Source: JADDRA01 sp038233555 (GTDB lineage Bacteria; Actinomycetota; Acidimicrobiia; Acidimicrobiales; CADCSY01). Taken from it: a DNA stretch of 26,517 bases. Position numbers and translations under genes: made by a program. Location of the stretch: contig JBBSLT010000015.1 in NCBI GenBank assembly GCA_038233555.1, positions 1 to 26,517 of the forward strand, in the 5' to 3' direction. The notes beneath the pieces were generated by a model. That model worked only from the letters and a program-made list of their open reading frames with translations. It had not been told where the DNA came from and made no database searches. Of the stretch, positions 7,196 through 14,790 are shown one piece after another; position 1 is the stretch's first letter, and each line of letters starts with the position of its first letter.

Positions 7196-9847
7196 ATGAC
7201 GGCGCCGGCCGACGGGCTCGGATACGACTTCGAGCTCGATGACTTCCAGCGCAGAGCCATCGCCGCCCTCGACGACGGCCAGTCGGTCTTGGTGGCCGCC
7301 CCCACCGGCTCGGGAAAGACGGTGGTGGCCGAACACGCGGTGGCTGACGCCCTGGCCCGGGGGGGCAAGGTCTTCTACACCACCCCCATCAAGGCCCTGT
7401 CGAACCAGAAGTTCGCCGACTTCACCCGCCGGTGGGGAGCGGCAAGGGTGGGACTGCTCACCGGCGATACCTCGGTCAACGGCGAGGCGCCGGTGGTGGT
7501 GATGACCACCGAGGTGCTGCGCAACATGATCTACTCCGCCTCGCCCACCCTCGACGGCCTGCGCTACGTCGTGCTCGACGAGGTCCACTACCTCCAAGAC
7601 GCCTATCGAGGGCCGGTCTGGGAGGAGGTGATCATCCACCTGGCCCCCGAGGTGGTCCTGGTCTGCCTGTCGGCCACGGTGTCCAACGCCGAGGAGCTCA
7701 GTCGCTGGATCACCACGGTGCGAGGGCCCACAGCCGCCGTGGTCGAGGAGCGCCGCCCGGTGACGCTGCACAACCTTTACCTGGTCGGCGACAAGAGGTC
7801 GGAACGTCTCCATCTGCTGCCCACCCTGGTCGACGGCCGTCCCAACTCCGAGGCCCTACGCCTCGAGGCCGGCTCCCAACAAGGTCCTCGCCGCCGGGGA
7901 GCACCGGGGCGCCGGCTGCGTACCCCCCGGCGCTACGAGGTGGCCGAGCTCCTGGCCGACGAGGCGATGTTGCCGGCCATCGCCTTCGTCTTCAGCCGGG
8001 CCGGCTGCGACCAAGCCGTACGCCAGTGCCTCGACGCCGGGCTGCGCCTGACCAACGCCGAGGAGCGCCGCCGCATCCGTTCCATTTGCGACGACCGTAC
8101 CGTTGGCCTGGCCGACGCCGATCTCGAAGCCCTCGGCTGGTCGCGATGGATGGTGGGCATGGAGGCCGGCCTGGCCGCTCACCACGCCGGCATGGTCCCG
8201 CCGTTCAAGGAGGCGGTGGAGGCCTGCTTCGTGGCCGGGTTGGTGAAGCTGGTCTTCGCTACCGAGACGCTGGCCCTTGGCATCAACATGCCGGCCCGGG
8301 CGGTGGTGATCGAGAAGATGACCAAGTTCGGGGGTGAGCGCCACCAGGCGCTGACGGCCGGGGAGTACACCCAGCTCACCGGTCGGGCCGGTCGCCGGGG
8401 GCTCGACGACGTGGGCTACGCCATCGTCTTGTGGTCGCCGTTCCTGGCCTTCGACGAGGTCGCCGCCCTGGTGTCGGCCCGTACGTTCGCCATCTCGTCG
8501 TCGTTCCGGCCCACCTACAACATGGCCGCCAACCTGGTGCGGCGGTACACGGCCGGCACCGCGCATCATCTGCTCAACCTCTCCTTCGCCCAGTACCAGG
8601 CCGATGGCGACGTGGTGGGCATGGAGGCCCAGCTCGAGCGCCTCCATCGGCGCCAGGTGACCGCCCGCCACGAGGCGGCGTGTGAGCGCGGTGATACCGA
8701 CGAGCTGTTCACGCTGGCTCGGCGCTTGGACAAGACCCGCTCGTCTCAGCGCTCGAACGGGCGCCAGACCGAGGAGGCATTGGCCCGGTTGCGCCCCGGT
8801 GACGTGGTGTGGGTGGCGGGGGGAAAGTCAGCCGGGCCGGCGGCGGTCCTGTCGGCCACCCGCCGGCGGGGTGGGGCCCAGCTCCGGGTGCTCACACCCA
8901 AGCGCCGTCGTCTCACCCTCGGCTCCGACGACTTCACCGAGGCGCCCGAGGCGCTGGGCCACATCAACCTGCCTGAGCCCTACGCCCCCAACTCGCAGAC
9001 CTTCCAGCGCGACGTGGCCCGGCGCCTGGCCCGCTCGCCCCTGTCCCGACCCCGCCTGCGCAGTCGCCACCCCGATCCCGAGATCGACGAGCTGGCGCTG
9101 GCGGTGGCCGACCACCCGTGCCAGTCTTGCCCGGATCTCGAGGCTCATCGGCGGGCCTGGGCCCAGCTTCAGCGCCTTGATCAGGAGGTGACCGGCCTGA
9201 AGGCCAAGGTCAAGGGCCGGACCGACACCCTGGCCCGCACCTTCGATCGTGTCCTTGCCGTGCTGGGGGATTGGGGCTACCTCGACGGCTGGGCGCTGAC
9301 CGACGCGGGGGAGCGCCTCCGGCGCATCTACCACGAGACCGATCTGCTCATCGCCGCCTGCCTCGACGCCGGCCTGTTCGACGGCCTCGACGGGGCCGAC
9401 CTGGCCGCCCTGGCCTCGGTGTTCATCTTCGAGGCCCGAGGGCGAGCCGAACCGGCGACACCGTGGTTCCCCTCGGCCGACCTGCGCCGGCGCTGGACTG
9501 ACGTAGAAAGCCTCCACCGCCGGCTGGTGGCGGCCGAGGGCCAGGCTGGCCTGCCCGTCACCCGGACCCTCGACCCCGGCTTCGTCGGCCTGGCCCACGC
9601 CTGGGCCTCGGGCGACGACCTCGACGAGATCCTCGGCGACGAGGACTTCTCGGGCGGCGACTTCGTGCGCACGGTCAAACAGCTCGTCGACCTGTTGCGC
9701 CAGCTCGGCGACGTGGCCCCGGAGCCGGCCACCGGTGCGGCCGCCCGCTCAGCCGCCGAGCGCCTGTACCGGGGAGTGGTCGAGACGTCGTCGACCATCG
9801 GCACCGTCGACGCCGGCCCCCATGCCGCGCCAGCGGAGGGCGTCTAG
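7196..9847 (+). CDS. helY: Superfamily 2 DEVH-box helicase, HelY/Ski2-Mtr4 family
   Basis: An 883-residue Ski2-like ATP-dependent helicase, thought to act on structured RNA. The motifs in order are FQRRAI (17-22), Walker A APTGSGKT (35-42), TTPIKALSNQK (62-72), DEVH (128-131), SAT (159-161), FVFSRAGC (264-271), GINMPARAVVIE (362-373) and motif VI QLTGRAGRRG (393-402). The 400-880 region is the winged-helix/ratchet part with a C-terminal DSHCT-like segment, as in mycobacterial HelY. The position after tatC matches the tatA-tatC-helY order of mycobacteria. The ATG start lies 34 bp after the tatC stop with no strong Shine-Dalgarno. Confidence 0.92.
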   Translation: MTAPADGLGYDFELDDFQRRAIAALDDGQSVLVAAPTGSGKTVVAEHAVADALARGGKVFYTTPIKALSNQKFADFTRRWGAARVGLLTGDTSVNGEAPVVVMTTEVLRNMIYSASPTLDGLRYVVLDEVHYLQDAYRGPVWEEVIIHLAPEVVLVCLSATVSNAEELSRWITTVRGPTAAVVEERRPVTLHNLYLVGDKRSERLHLLPTLVDGRPNSEALRLEAGSQQGPRRRGAPGRRLRTPRRYEVAELLADEAMLPAIAFVFSRAGCDQAVRQCLDAGLRLTNAEERRRIRSICDDRTVGLADADLEALGWSRWMVGMEAGLAAHHAGMVPPFKEAVEACFVAGLVKLVFATETLALGINMPARAVVIEKMTKFGGERHQALTAGEYTQLTGRAGRRGLDDVGYAIVLWSPFLAFDEVAALVSARTFAISSSFRPTYNMAANLVRRYTAGTAHHLLNLSFAQYQADGDVVGMEAQLERLHRRQVTARHEAACERGDTDELFTLARRLDKTRSSQRSNGRQTEEALARLRPGDVVWVAGGKSAGPAAVLSATRRRGGAQLRVLTPKRRRLTLGSDDFTEAPEALGHINLPEPYAPNSQTFQRDVARRLARSPLSRPRLRSRHPDPEIDELALAVADHPCQSCPDLEAHRRAWAQLQRLDQEVTGLKAKVKGRTDTLARTFDRVLAVLGDWGYLDGWALTDAGERLRRIYHETDLLIAACLDAGLFDGLDGADLAALASVFIFEARGRAEPATPWFPSADLRRRWTDVESLHRRLVAAEGQAGLPVTRTLDPGFVGLAHAWASGDDLDEILGDEDFSGGDFVRTVKQLVDLLRQLGDVAPEPATGAAARSAAERLYRGVVETSSTIGTVDAGPHAAPAEGV

Positions 9848-9851
9848 CGCG

Positions 9852-10463
9852 GTGGCCATCGCCAAGGGCCAGGACTGGGGTCGGCCTGGAGCTCTGCCCG
9901 AGGGTGGGGTGGTGGTGCGCTCCGACGCCGAGGCCCGGGCGGTGGTGACCGAGGCCCGGCGGGCGGGAAGGGAGGTGCCAGCGCTCGGCCTGCTCGGCGG
10001 CGACCTGTGCCGCACACTGGGGGGCCGAGGCGACGAGGGCCGGCTGCGCTCGGGGGAGGCGGTGGTGCTGGCCTGCGACCTCGGGTCGGTGCTGGTCGAC
10101 GGGCGCCTAGAGCTCTTCGTCGCCCACCTGGTGGCCCGGCGGCGATGGTGGCGGGGCCGGGCCTTCGTCGCCATGAACGCGGCCTGGCTCGGCCCCTGGA
10201 ACCTGGGCCCCCGGGCCCATCCCGGCGACGGGCTCCTCGACACCTTCGATGCCCGCCTGCCGCTGCGCCAGGCGCTGGCGGTGCGCTCGCGCCTCCCGCA
10301 GGGGGCGCACCTGCCCCATCCCGCCATCACCGAGCGGCGGACCAAGGCGATCCAGATCGACCTGGGGGCGTCGCTGACGGTGCGCCTCGACGGCGAGGCG
10401 GTGGGCGCCGCCCGCACCCTCGTCCTCCGGGTCGAGCCCGACGCCCTCACCGTGGTGGTCTAG
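9852..10463 (+). CDS. Lipid-kinase-like protein (YegS/DAGK fold) with reduced catalytic half
   Basis: A 203-residue protein starting at GTG 9852, with GGAGGG 12-17 nt upstream, five bases after the helY stop. The C-terminal half (about 95-203) has the look of the diacylglycerol-kinase/sphingosine-kinase beta-sandwich: RGRAFVAMNAAWLGPWNLGPRAHPGDGLLDTFDA, then a strand-rich end with IQIDLG and VRLDGEAV before the final VEPDALTVVV. The usual N-terminal ATP-binding domain with GGDGT is much shortened; only LGLLGGDLCRTLGG (about 46-59) resembles it, with the catalytic Gly-Thr lost. It may be a non-catalytic relative. It is probably cotranscribed with helY. Confidence 0.55.
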   Translation: MAIAKGQDWGRPGALPEGGVVVRSDAEARAVVTEARRAGREVPALGLLGGDLCRTLGGRGDEGRLRSGEAVVLACDLGSVLVDGRLELFVAHLVARRRWWRGRAFVAMNAAWLGPWNLGPRAHPGDGLLDTFDARLPLRQALAVRSRLPQGAHLPHPAITERRTKAIQIDLGASLTVRLDGEAVGAARTLVLRVEPDALTVVV

Positions 10464-10493
10464 CTCCCTCCACCACCGAACGGTGAGCGCCCG

Positions 10494-10499
10494 TAACCT
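10494..10499 (+). promoter_or_regulatory. -10 hexamer TAACCT for phoD-like gene, leaderless
   Basis: TAACCT, six bases (gccgag), then ATG at 10506. It lies in the 42-bp gap after the lipid-kinase-like gene. Confidence 0.5.
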
Positions 10500-10505
10500 G
10501 CCGAG

Positions 10506-12164
10506 ATGCCTGCCGTCGCTCAGCGAGTGTTCCGCCACGCCGTGGCCTCGTTCGACCCGACCTCGTCGGCCGTCTTGTTGTGGACCAGGCTCTCGGGCGG
10601 GGATGAGGCGGACGTGGTCGAGGCCGAGTGGGAGGTGGCCCGTGACCCCGACATGGGCGACGTCGTCGCCTCGGGCCGGGCCCGGACGGGGCCGGAGCGC
10701 GACCACACCGTCGTCGTCGACGTCGACGGGCTGACCCCCGCCACCACCTATTGGTACCGCTTCAGGGCTGGAGGCGATCGCTCACCGGTGGGCCGTACCC
10801 GCACGCTGCCCGACGCTCCGGTCGAGCGGCTCCGCCTCGGCCTGGTCTGCTGCGCCCACTACTCGGTGGCCCCTCTGGGGGTCTACCGGGCTTTGGCTGA
10901 ACGTGAGGTCGACCTAGTGGTCCACCTGGGCGACTACATCTACGAGGACGACGGTTCTCAGGGACCTCGTGGGCACCGGCCTCCTCGAGCGGCGGTGACG
11001 CTCGACGACTACCGCGACCGCCTGGCCCAGATCCGGGAGGACTCCGACCTGGCCGCCCTGCACCTGCGCCACCCCATGATCGCCATCTGGGACGACCACG
11101 ACCTGGCCGACAACGCCTGGAGCGGAGGGGCCAAGCACCATGACCCGCAGACGCAGGGGGAGTGGTCGACCAGGGTGGCCGCCGCCGCCCGTGCCCGCCA
11201 GGAGTGGATCCCGGCCCGGCTGCGCGACCCGGGCGATCCGCTCGTCACCTGGCGGTCCGTACCCATCGGCGACCTGGTCGACGTGGTGCTGCTCGACACC
11301 CGCCTGACCGGTCGCGACCACCAGGCCGGCGACGAGGGGGCCAAGGCCCTGCACGACCCGACGCGATCGCTGTTGGGCGACGAGCAACGGGAGTGGCTGC
11401 GTACCCGGCTGCTCGACACCTCCCGCCCCTGGGCGCTGGTGGCCAGCGGGGTGGTGGTCAACTCGATGTGCCTGCCCGGGACGCTCGCCGGGAGACTGAA
11501 CCCGCTGCTGCCCAACGGCTACGCCGACCTCGACGGTCAGATCTTGCACGACGACCAATGGGATGGCTACCCCGCCGAGCGGAAGCGGCTGGTGAGCTGG
11601 ATCGATGAGCGGGCGCAGGCGGGCGGACGCACGCTGTTGCTGTCGGGCGACGTGCACTCGTCGTGGGCCTTCGAGGGGCCGTGCCGGGAAACCAGCCCCG
11701 TGGCCGTCGAGCTCACCGTCCCCGCCGTGTCGTCGGCCGCCATGGGCCGGGCGCACTATCCCGGCATGTGGCGACTGTTGGATCGAGCGGTGCGGCGGAT
11801 GGACCACGTCCGCTGGGCCGAGGTGACCGAGCGGGGCTACGTCGTGGTCGACGTCACCCCCGACGAGGCCAGGGCCGAGTGGTGGTTCGTCCACCCCTAC
11901 CACGATGATCCTGCCGCCAGCGCCGAGCTGGCCAAGGCCTTCGTGACCCGCCGGGCGGACTGGCCGCCCCGTTTCGAGGTGTCGGAGGAGCGCAGCGACG
12001 ATCCGATCCGGTCCGGCCTGCCCGAACCGCTTCCCGGCCGACCTGACGATCTGCGCTCCCTGCGCCGGCGGCGCCGCCTGCGCCTGGTGGGTGAGACGTC
12101 CGGCGTCGTCGGCCTGGTGGCTGCGCCGATTGCCTTGCTCCTCCGCCATCGCCGGCGCCGCTGA
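10506..12164 (+). CDS. PhoD-family metallophosphatase / phosphodiesterase
   Basis: A 552-residue PhoD-like enzyme. The N-terminal fibronectin-like PhoD_N domain (about 5-103, RVFRHAVASFDPTSSAVLLWTRL ... GLTPATTYWYRF) precedes the metallophosphatase domain with HLGDYIYE (140-147), WDDHDLADN (195-203), DTR in VLLDTRLTGR (261-270), and LLSGDVHSSW (378-387). The metal ligands are therefore intact. PhoD enzymes hydrolyse phosphomono- and diesters, usually with Ca and Fe, and are normally Tat-exported. This protein has no twin-arginine or other signal peptide, but ends in an Arg-flanked hydrophobic stretch (about 532-547), a possible tail anchor. The ATG is six bases after a TANNNT hexamer and fits the domain start. 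Confidence 0.9.
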   Translation: MPAVAQRVFRHAVASFDPTSSAVLLWTRLSGGDEADVVEAEWEVARDPDMGDVVASGRARTGPERDHTVVVDVDGLTPATTYWYRFRAGGDRSPVGRTRTLPDAPVERLRLGLVCCAHYSVAPLGVYRALAEREVDLVVHLGDYIYEDDGSQGPRGHRPPRAAVTLDDYRDRLAQIREDSDLAALHLRHPMIAIWDDHDLADNAWSGGAKHHDPQTQGEWSTRVAAAARARQEWIPARLRDPGDPLVTWRSVPIGDLVDVVLLDTRLTGRDHQAGDEGAKALHDPTRSLLGDEQREWLRTRLLDTSRPWALVASGVVVNSMCLPGTLAGRLNPLLPNGYADLDGQILHDDQWDGYPAERKRLVSWIDERAQAGGRTLLLSGDVHSSWAFEGPCRETSPVAVELTVPAVSSAAMGRAHYPGMWRLLDRAVRRMDHVRWAEVTERGYVVVDVTPDEARAEWWFVHPYHDDPAASAELAKAFVTRRADWPPRFEVSEERSDDPIRSGLPEPLPGRPDDLRSLRRRRRLRLVGETSGVVGLVAAPIALLLRHRRRR

Positions 12165-12218
12165 CCGTTCGGCCCGGTCCTAGCCGAGTGACGCCGAGCA
12201 GCTCGCCGAGCTACGCAT

Positions 12219-12229
12219 GTGTTCAACAC
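12219..12229. promoter_or_regulatory. Palindrome GTGTTCAACAC upstream of the M20 gene
   Basis: An 11-bp perfect palindrome lies 9 bp before the -10 hexamer of the M20 gene, in the 85-bp gap after the phoD-like gene. A further half-site GTGTTG (12240-12245) overlaps the -10. It may be an operator. No terminator is visible in the gap. Confidence 0.3.
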
Positions 12230-12237
12230 CAGCCTCC

Positions 12238-12243
12238 TAGTGT
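12238..12243 (+). promoter_or_regulatory. -10 hexamer TAGTGT for the M20 gene, leaderless
   Basis: TAGTGT, six bases (tgggtc), then GTG at 12250. No Shine-Dalgarno sequence is present. Confidence 0.5.
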
Positions 12244-12249
12244 TGGGTC

Positions 12250-13428
12250 GTGGACCTCGACGCCCTCAAGGCCAAGGTGTGTGGACAAGTCGACACGCTG
12301 GCCGAGCGCCTGGTCGAGGTCTCGCATGAGATCCACGAGCACCCGGAGCTGGGCTACGAGGAGCATTTCGCTCACGACGCGCTCACCTCGACCCTGGAGA
12401 ACCACGACGTCGACGTCGAGCGCGGCGCCTACGACCTACCCACCGCCTTCGACGCCCGATCGGGCGGCGAAGGACCGGTGGTGGCCATCTGTTGTGAGTA
12501 CGACGCCCTGCCCGGCATCGGCCATGCCTGCGGGCACAACGTCATCGCCGCCGCCGGGCTGGGCGCCGGCCTGGCCCTGACTGCGGTGGCCATCGACGCG
12601 GGGGGAAGGGTGCGCATTCTCGGCACCCCGGCGGAGGAGGGCGGCGCGGGCAAGGTGCTCATGGCCGAGCGGGGGGCCTTCGACGGCGTCGACGCTGCCA
12701 TGATGGTCCACCCCGCCGGGGCCGACCTGGCCGTCATGGATGTCATCGCCGCATCCCTGATGGAGGTCGAGTACCACGGCCAAGCCGCCCACGCCGCCGC
12801 CTTTCCCCACCTGGGGCGCAACGCCCTCGACGCCGCCGTGCTCGGCTACGTCAACGTGGCTGCCCTGCGCCAGCACATCGAGAGCACCGAGCGGGTGCAC
12901 GGCGTGTTCACCAAGGGCGGCGACAAGGCCAACATCGTGCCCGACCACACCGCCATGGCATGGATGGTGCGCTCGGGGCGGGCTGCGTCCCTTGCTCCCC
13001 TGCGTGAGCGGGTGGTGGCCTGCCTGGAGGCGGGGGCGACGGCCGCGGGTTGTCGGGTGGAGCATCGCGTGGTGAGCCGCGACTACGCCGACATGATCGA
13101 TAACCCGGTACTGGTCGACCTTTACTCCACCAACTCGGCCGCCCTCGGGCGCCGGCTGGCGACGGCCACCGAGGCGGGGACACGGGTGGTGGGCAGCACC
13201 GACATGGGCAACGTCAGCTACCTGGTGCCGTCCATCCACCCCATGATCAAGGTGGCGCCGGCGGGGGTGTCGATCCACTCCGTGGCTTTCACCGGCCACG
13301 CCCGCTCACCAGCGGCCGACCGGGCCGTGATCGACGGCGCCAAGACCATGGCCATGACCGCGGTCGACCTGTGGGCCCGGCCCGGGGCGCTGGTCGACGT
13401 GCAGGCGGCCTTCGTCATCCCGGCATAG
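12250..13428 (+). CDS. M20 family amidohydrolase / metallopeptidase (AbgB/PM20D2-like)
   Basis: A 392-residue cytoplasmic zinc-dependent hydrolase of peptidase family M20, most like aminobenzoyl-glutamate hydrolase subunit B and PM20D2-type amidohydrolases. Metal-site motifs are HEHPELGYEE (29-38), CEYDALPGIGHACGHN (82-97, with C94 and H96), GTPAEEGG (125-132) and H154. The dimerisation domain runs about 165-290 with HGQAAHAA, and the last metal His lies in AFTGHA near the C-terminus. The substrate is probably an N-acyl or dipeptide-like amide; specificity cannot be read from sequence. The GTG start is set by the upstream TANNNT hexamer. Its 3' end overlaps the convergent membrane-protein gene by 14 bp. 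Confidence 0.87.
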   Translation: MDLDALKAKVCGQVDTLAERLVEVSHEIHEHPELGYEEHFAHDALTSTLENHDVDVERGAYDLPTAFDARSGGEGPVVAICCEYDALPGIGHACGHNVIAAAGLGAGLALTAVAIDAGGRVRILGTPAEEGGAGKVLMAERGAFDGVDAAMMVHPAGADLAVMDVIAASLMEVEYHGQAAHAAAFPHLGRNALDAAVLGYVNVAALRQHIESTERVHGVFTKGGDKANIVPDHTAMAWMVRSGRAASLAPLRERVVACLEAGATAAGCRVEHRVVSRDYADMIDNPVLVDLYSTNSAALGRRLATATEAGTRVVGSTDMGNVSYLVPSIHPMIKVAPAGVSIHSVAFTGHARSPAADRAVIDGAKTMAMTAVDLWARPGALVDVQAAFVIPA

Positions 13429-13879
13429 GCCGCCGGCGCCGGCGGTGGGCCACCACGGCGCCGACGAGGAGGCCAAAGGCCAGGTGGTCGGCGATCTGGG
13501 GAAGCGCAGGCAGCGCCCGGATGGCCGGGTAGCGCCGGCCGATGATCCCGAGGTCGAGGGCGGCGATGGCCAGGCCGGCGACTGCGCCCGCCTCTCGTGC
13601 CCGGCGCCCTGGAAGGCTAAGGGCGAGGACGGTGGCCCACCCGTAGGAGAGGACGGTGTGGGCACCGGCCCCGGCCACCAGGAGGGCGGCCCGCCCGGCG
13701 GTGCGGGAGAGCAGGAGCGTTCCCGCTGCCTGCGCCTCCACCAGCGGGTTGCCTCCCCGCACGAGGGTCCACACTGTCGACGGGAGGCCGCTGAGGGCCC
13801 AGGCCAAGGTGCCAGCCACCGCCGCGTCTTGCGCCGCTGCACGGGTGATGGGCGAGAGGTAGCTGGCGCCGGTCGTCAT
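13415..13879 (-). CDS. Small multi-pass membrane protein of unknown function
   Basis: A 154-residue hydrophobic protein with about four membrane segments (roughly 19-40, 62-90, 97-114, 130-145) and a basic C-terminal end HRRRRRPMPG, which predicts a cytoplasmic C-terminus. I do not recognise the family. The ATG at 13879 is chosen because it leaves a 10-bp gap after the upstream isocitrate-lyase-like gene; the open frame continues further upstream only as a shadow of that gene. It is likely the last gene of a three-gene minus-strand unit, and its last 14 bp overlap the convergent M20 gene. Confidence 0.65.
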   Translation of the reverse strand: MTTGASYLSPITRAAAQDAAVAGTLAWALSGLPSTVWTLVRGGNPLVEAQAAGTLLLSRTAGRAALLVAGAGAHTVLSYGWATVLALSLPGRRAREAGAVAGLAIAALDLGIIGRRYPAIRALPALPQIADHLAFGLLVGAVVAHRRRRRPMPG

Positions 13880-13889
13880 GGCCGCTGCC

Positions 13890-14768
13890 CTACCCCCGAC
13901 CGGCCTCCGTGTCCCCGGCGTAGCGGGCCTCGATGTCGTAGTGGTCCTCCAGCCCGACCACCTCACCGAACTCCTCGAAGCCCACCACCAGGTCGAGGTG
14001 GTGGCGCAAGGTGCCTTCGTCGTGCAGGGCCCCATAGGCGCCGGCCAACGCCTTGGCGGCGGCGAACAGGCCACTGAGGGGCGAGACGATCAGGTCGTAG
14101 CCGAGGTCGTGGAGCTCGGGCGGGGTAAGCAGCGGCGTGCGGCCGGCCTCGATCATGTTGGCCACCCGGATGACGTCGGGAACGGCGGCCGCCACCGCCT
14201 CCAGCTCCTCGATCGACTCTGGGGCCTCCACGAAGATCGCGTCGACACCGAGCCCGGCGGCTCGGCGGGCCCGCTCACACGCCTCGTCGAGGCCCACCGC
14301 CGTCCGGGCGTCGGTCCGGGCCACCACGAAAAGGCGCTGGCGGTGGTCGACGGCAGCTTGGAGCTTGGCCAGCCACTCGTCGATGGGCACCACCCGCTTG
14401 CCCCGAAGATGGCCGCAGCGCTTGGGCCATACCTGGTCCTCCAAGAAGATGCCGGCGGCGCCGGCCTCCTCGAACAGCTCGATGGTGCGGCGGGTGTTGA
14501 GGGCGTTGCCGTGACCCGTGTCGCCGTCGACCACGACGGCCACCTCGGGAATGGCCCGACACACCCGCCGGCCCACCTCGGCCATCTCCGTCTGGGTGAC
14601 GTAGCCGAAGTCGGGCAGGCCCAACAGGGTGCCGGCGGTGGCGTAGCCGGAGACGAACACGGTGGCGAAGCCGGCCTGGGCCGCCATCCGAGCGGACAGC
14701 GCGTCCCACACCCCGGGCATGAGCACGGGCCCGGCACCGAGCTGGCGGCGGAGGTCGTCCCCATCCAT
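13890..14768 (-). CDS. Isocitrate lyase / PEP mutase superfamily enzyme
   Basis: A 292-residue TIM-barrel enzyme of the ICL/PEPM superfamily, which makes or breaks C-C (or P-C) bonds of small 2-oxo or dicarboxylic acids using Mg. Visible are MPGVWDALSARMA (18-30), the Mg site VVDGDTGHGN (80-89), the substrate/metal region LEDQVWPKRCGHLRGK (109-124) with the KRCGH loop whose Cys is the general acid of the lyases, and RTDA (151-154). The intact Cys loop points to a lyase such as methylisocitrate lyase, or an oxaloacetate-decarboxylase-like activity, rather than a PEP mutase. The start at 14768 is fixed by TACGCT exactly six bases upstream. A TTG at 14813 would overlap the methyltransferase gene and is less likely. 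Confidence 0.85.
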   Translation of the reverse strand: MDGDDLRRQLGAGPVLMPGVWDALSARMAAQAGFATVFVSGYATAGTLLGLPDFGYVTQTEMAEVGRRVCRAIPEVAVVVDGDTGHGNALNTRRTIELFEEAGAAGIFLEDQVWPKRCGHLRGKRVVPIDEWLAKLQAAVDHRQRLFVVARTDARTAVGLDEACERARRAAGLGVDAIFVEAPESIEELEAVAAAVPDVIRVANMIEAGRTPLLTPPELHDLGYDLIVSPLSGLFAAAKALAGAYGALHDEGTLRHHLDLVVGFEEFGEVVGLEDHYDIEARYAGDTEAGRG

Positions 14769-14774
14769 GGCGGG

Positions 14775-14780
14775 AGCGTA
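14775..14780 (-). promoter_or_regulatory. -10 hexamer TACGCT for the ICL/PEPM gene, leaderless
   Basis: On the minus strand TACGCT is followed by six bases (cccgcc) and ATG at 14768. It lies in the 22-bp gap after the methyltransferase stop. Confidence 0.5.
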
Positions 14781-14790
14781 GGTCCGCCCG

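Noticed and set aside
5800..7368. 522-codon minus-strand open frame opposite tatB/tatC
   Set aside because: Its Val-Leu repeat is the complement of the Asp/Glu/His tail of TatC, and the plus strand holds unmistakable Tat genes.
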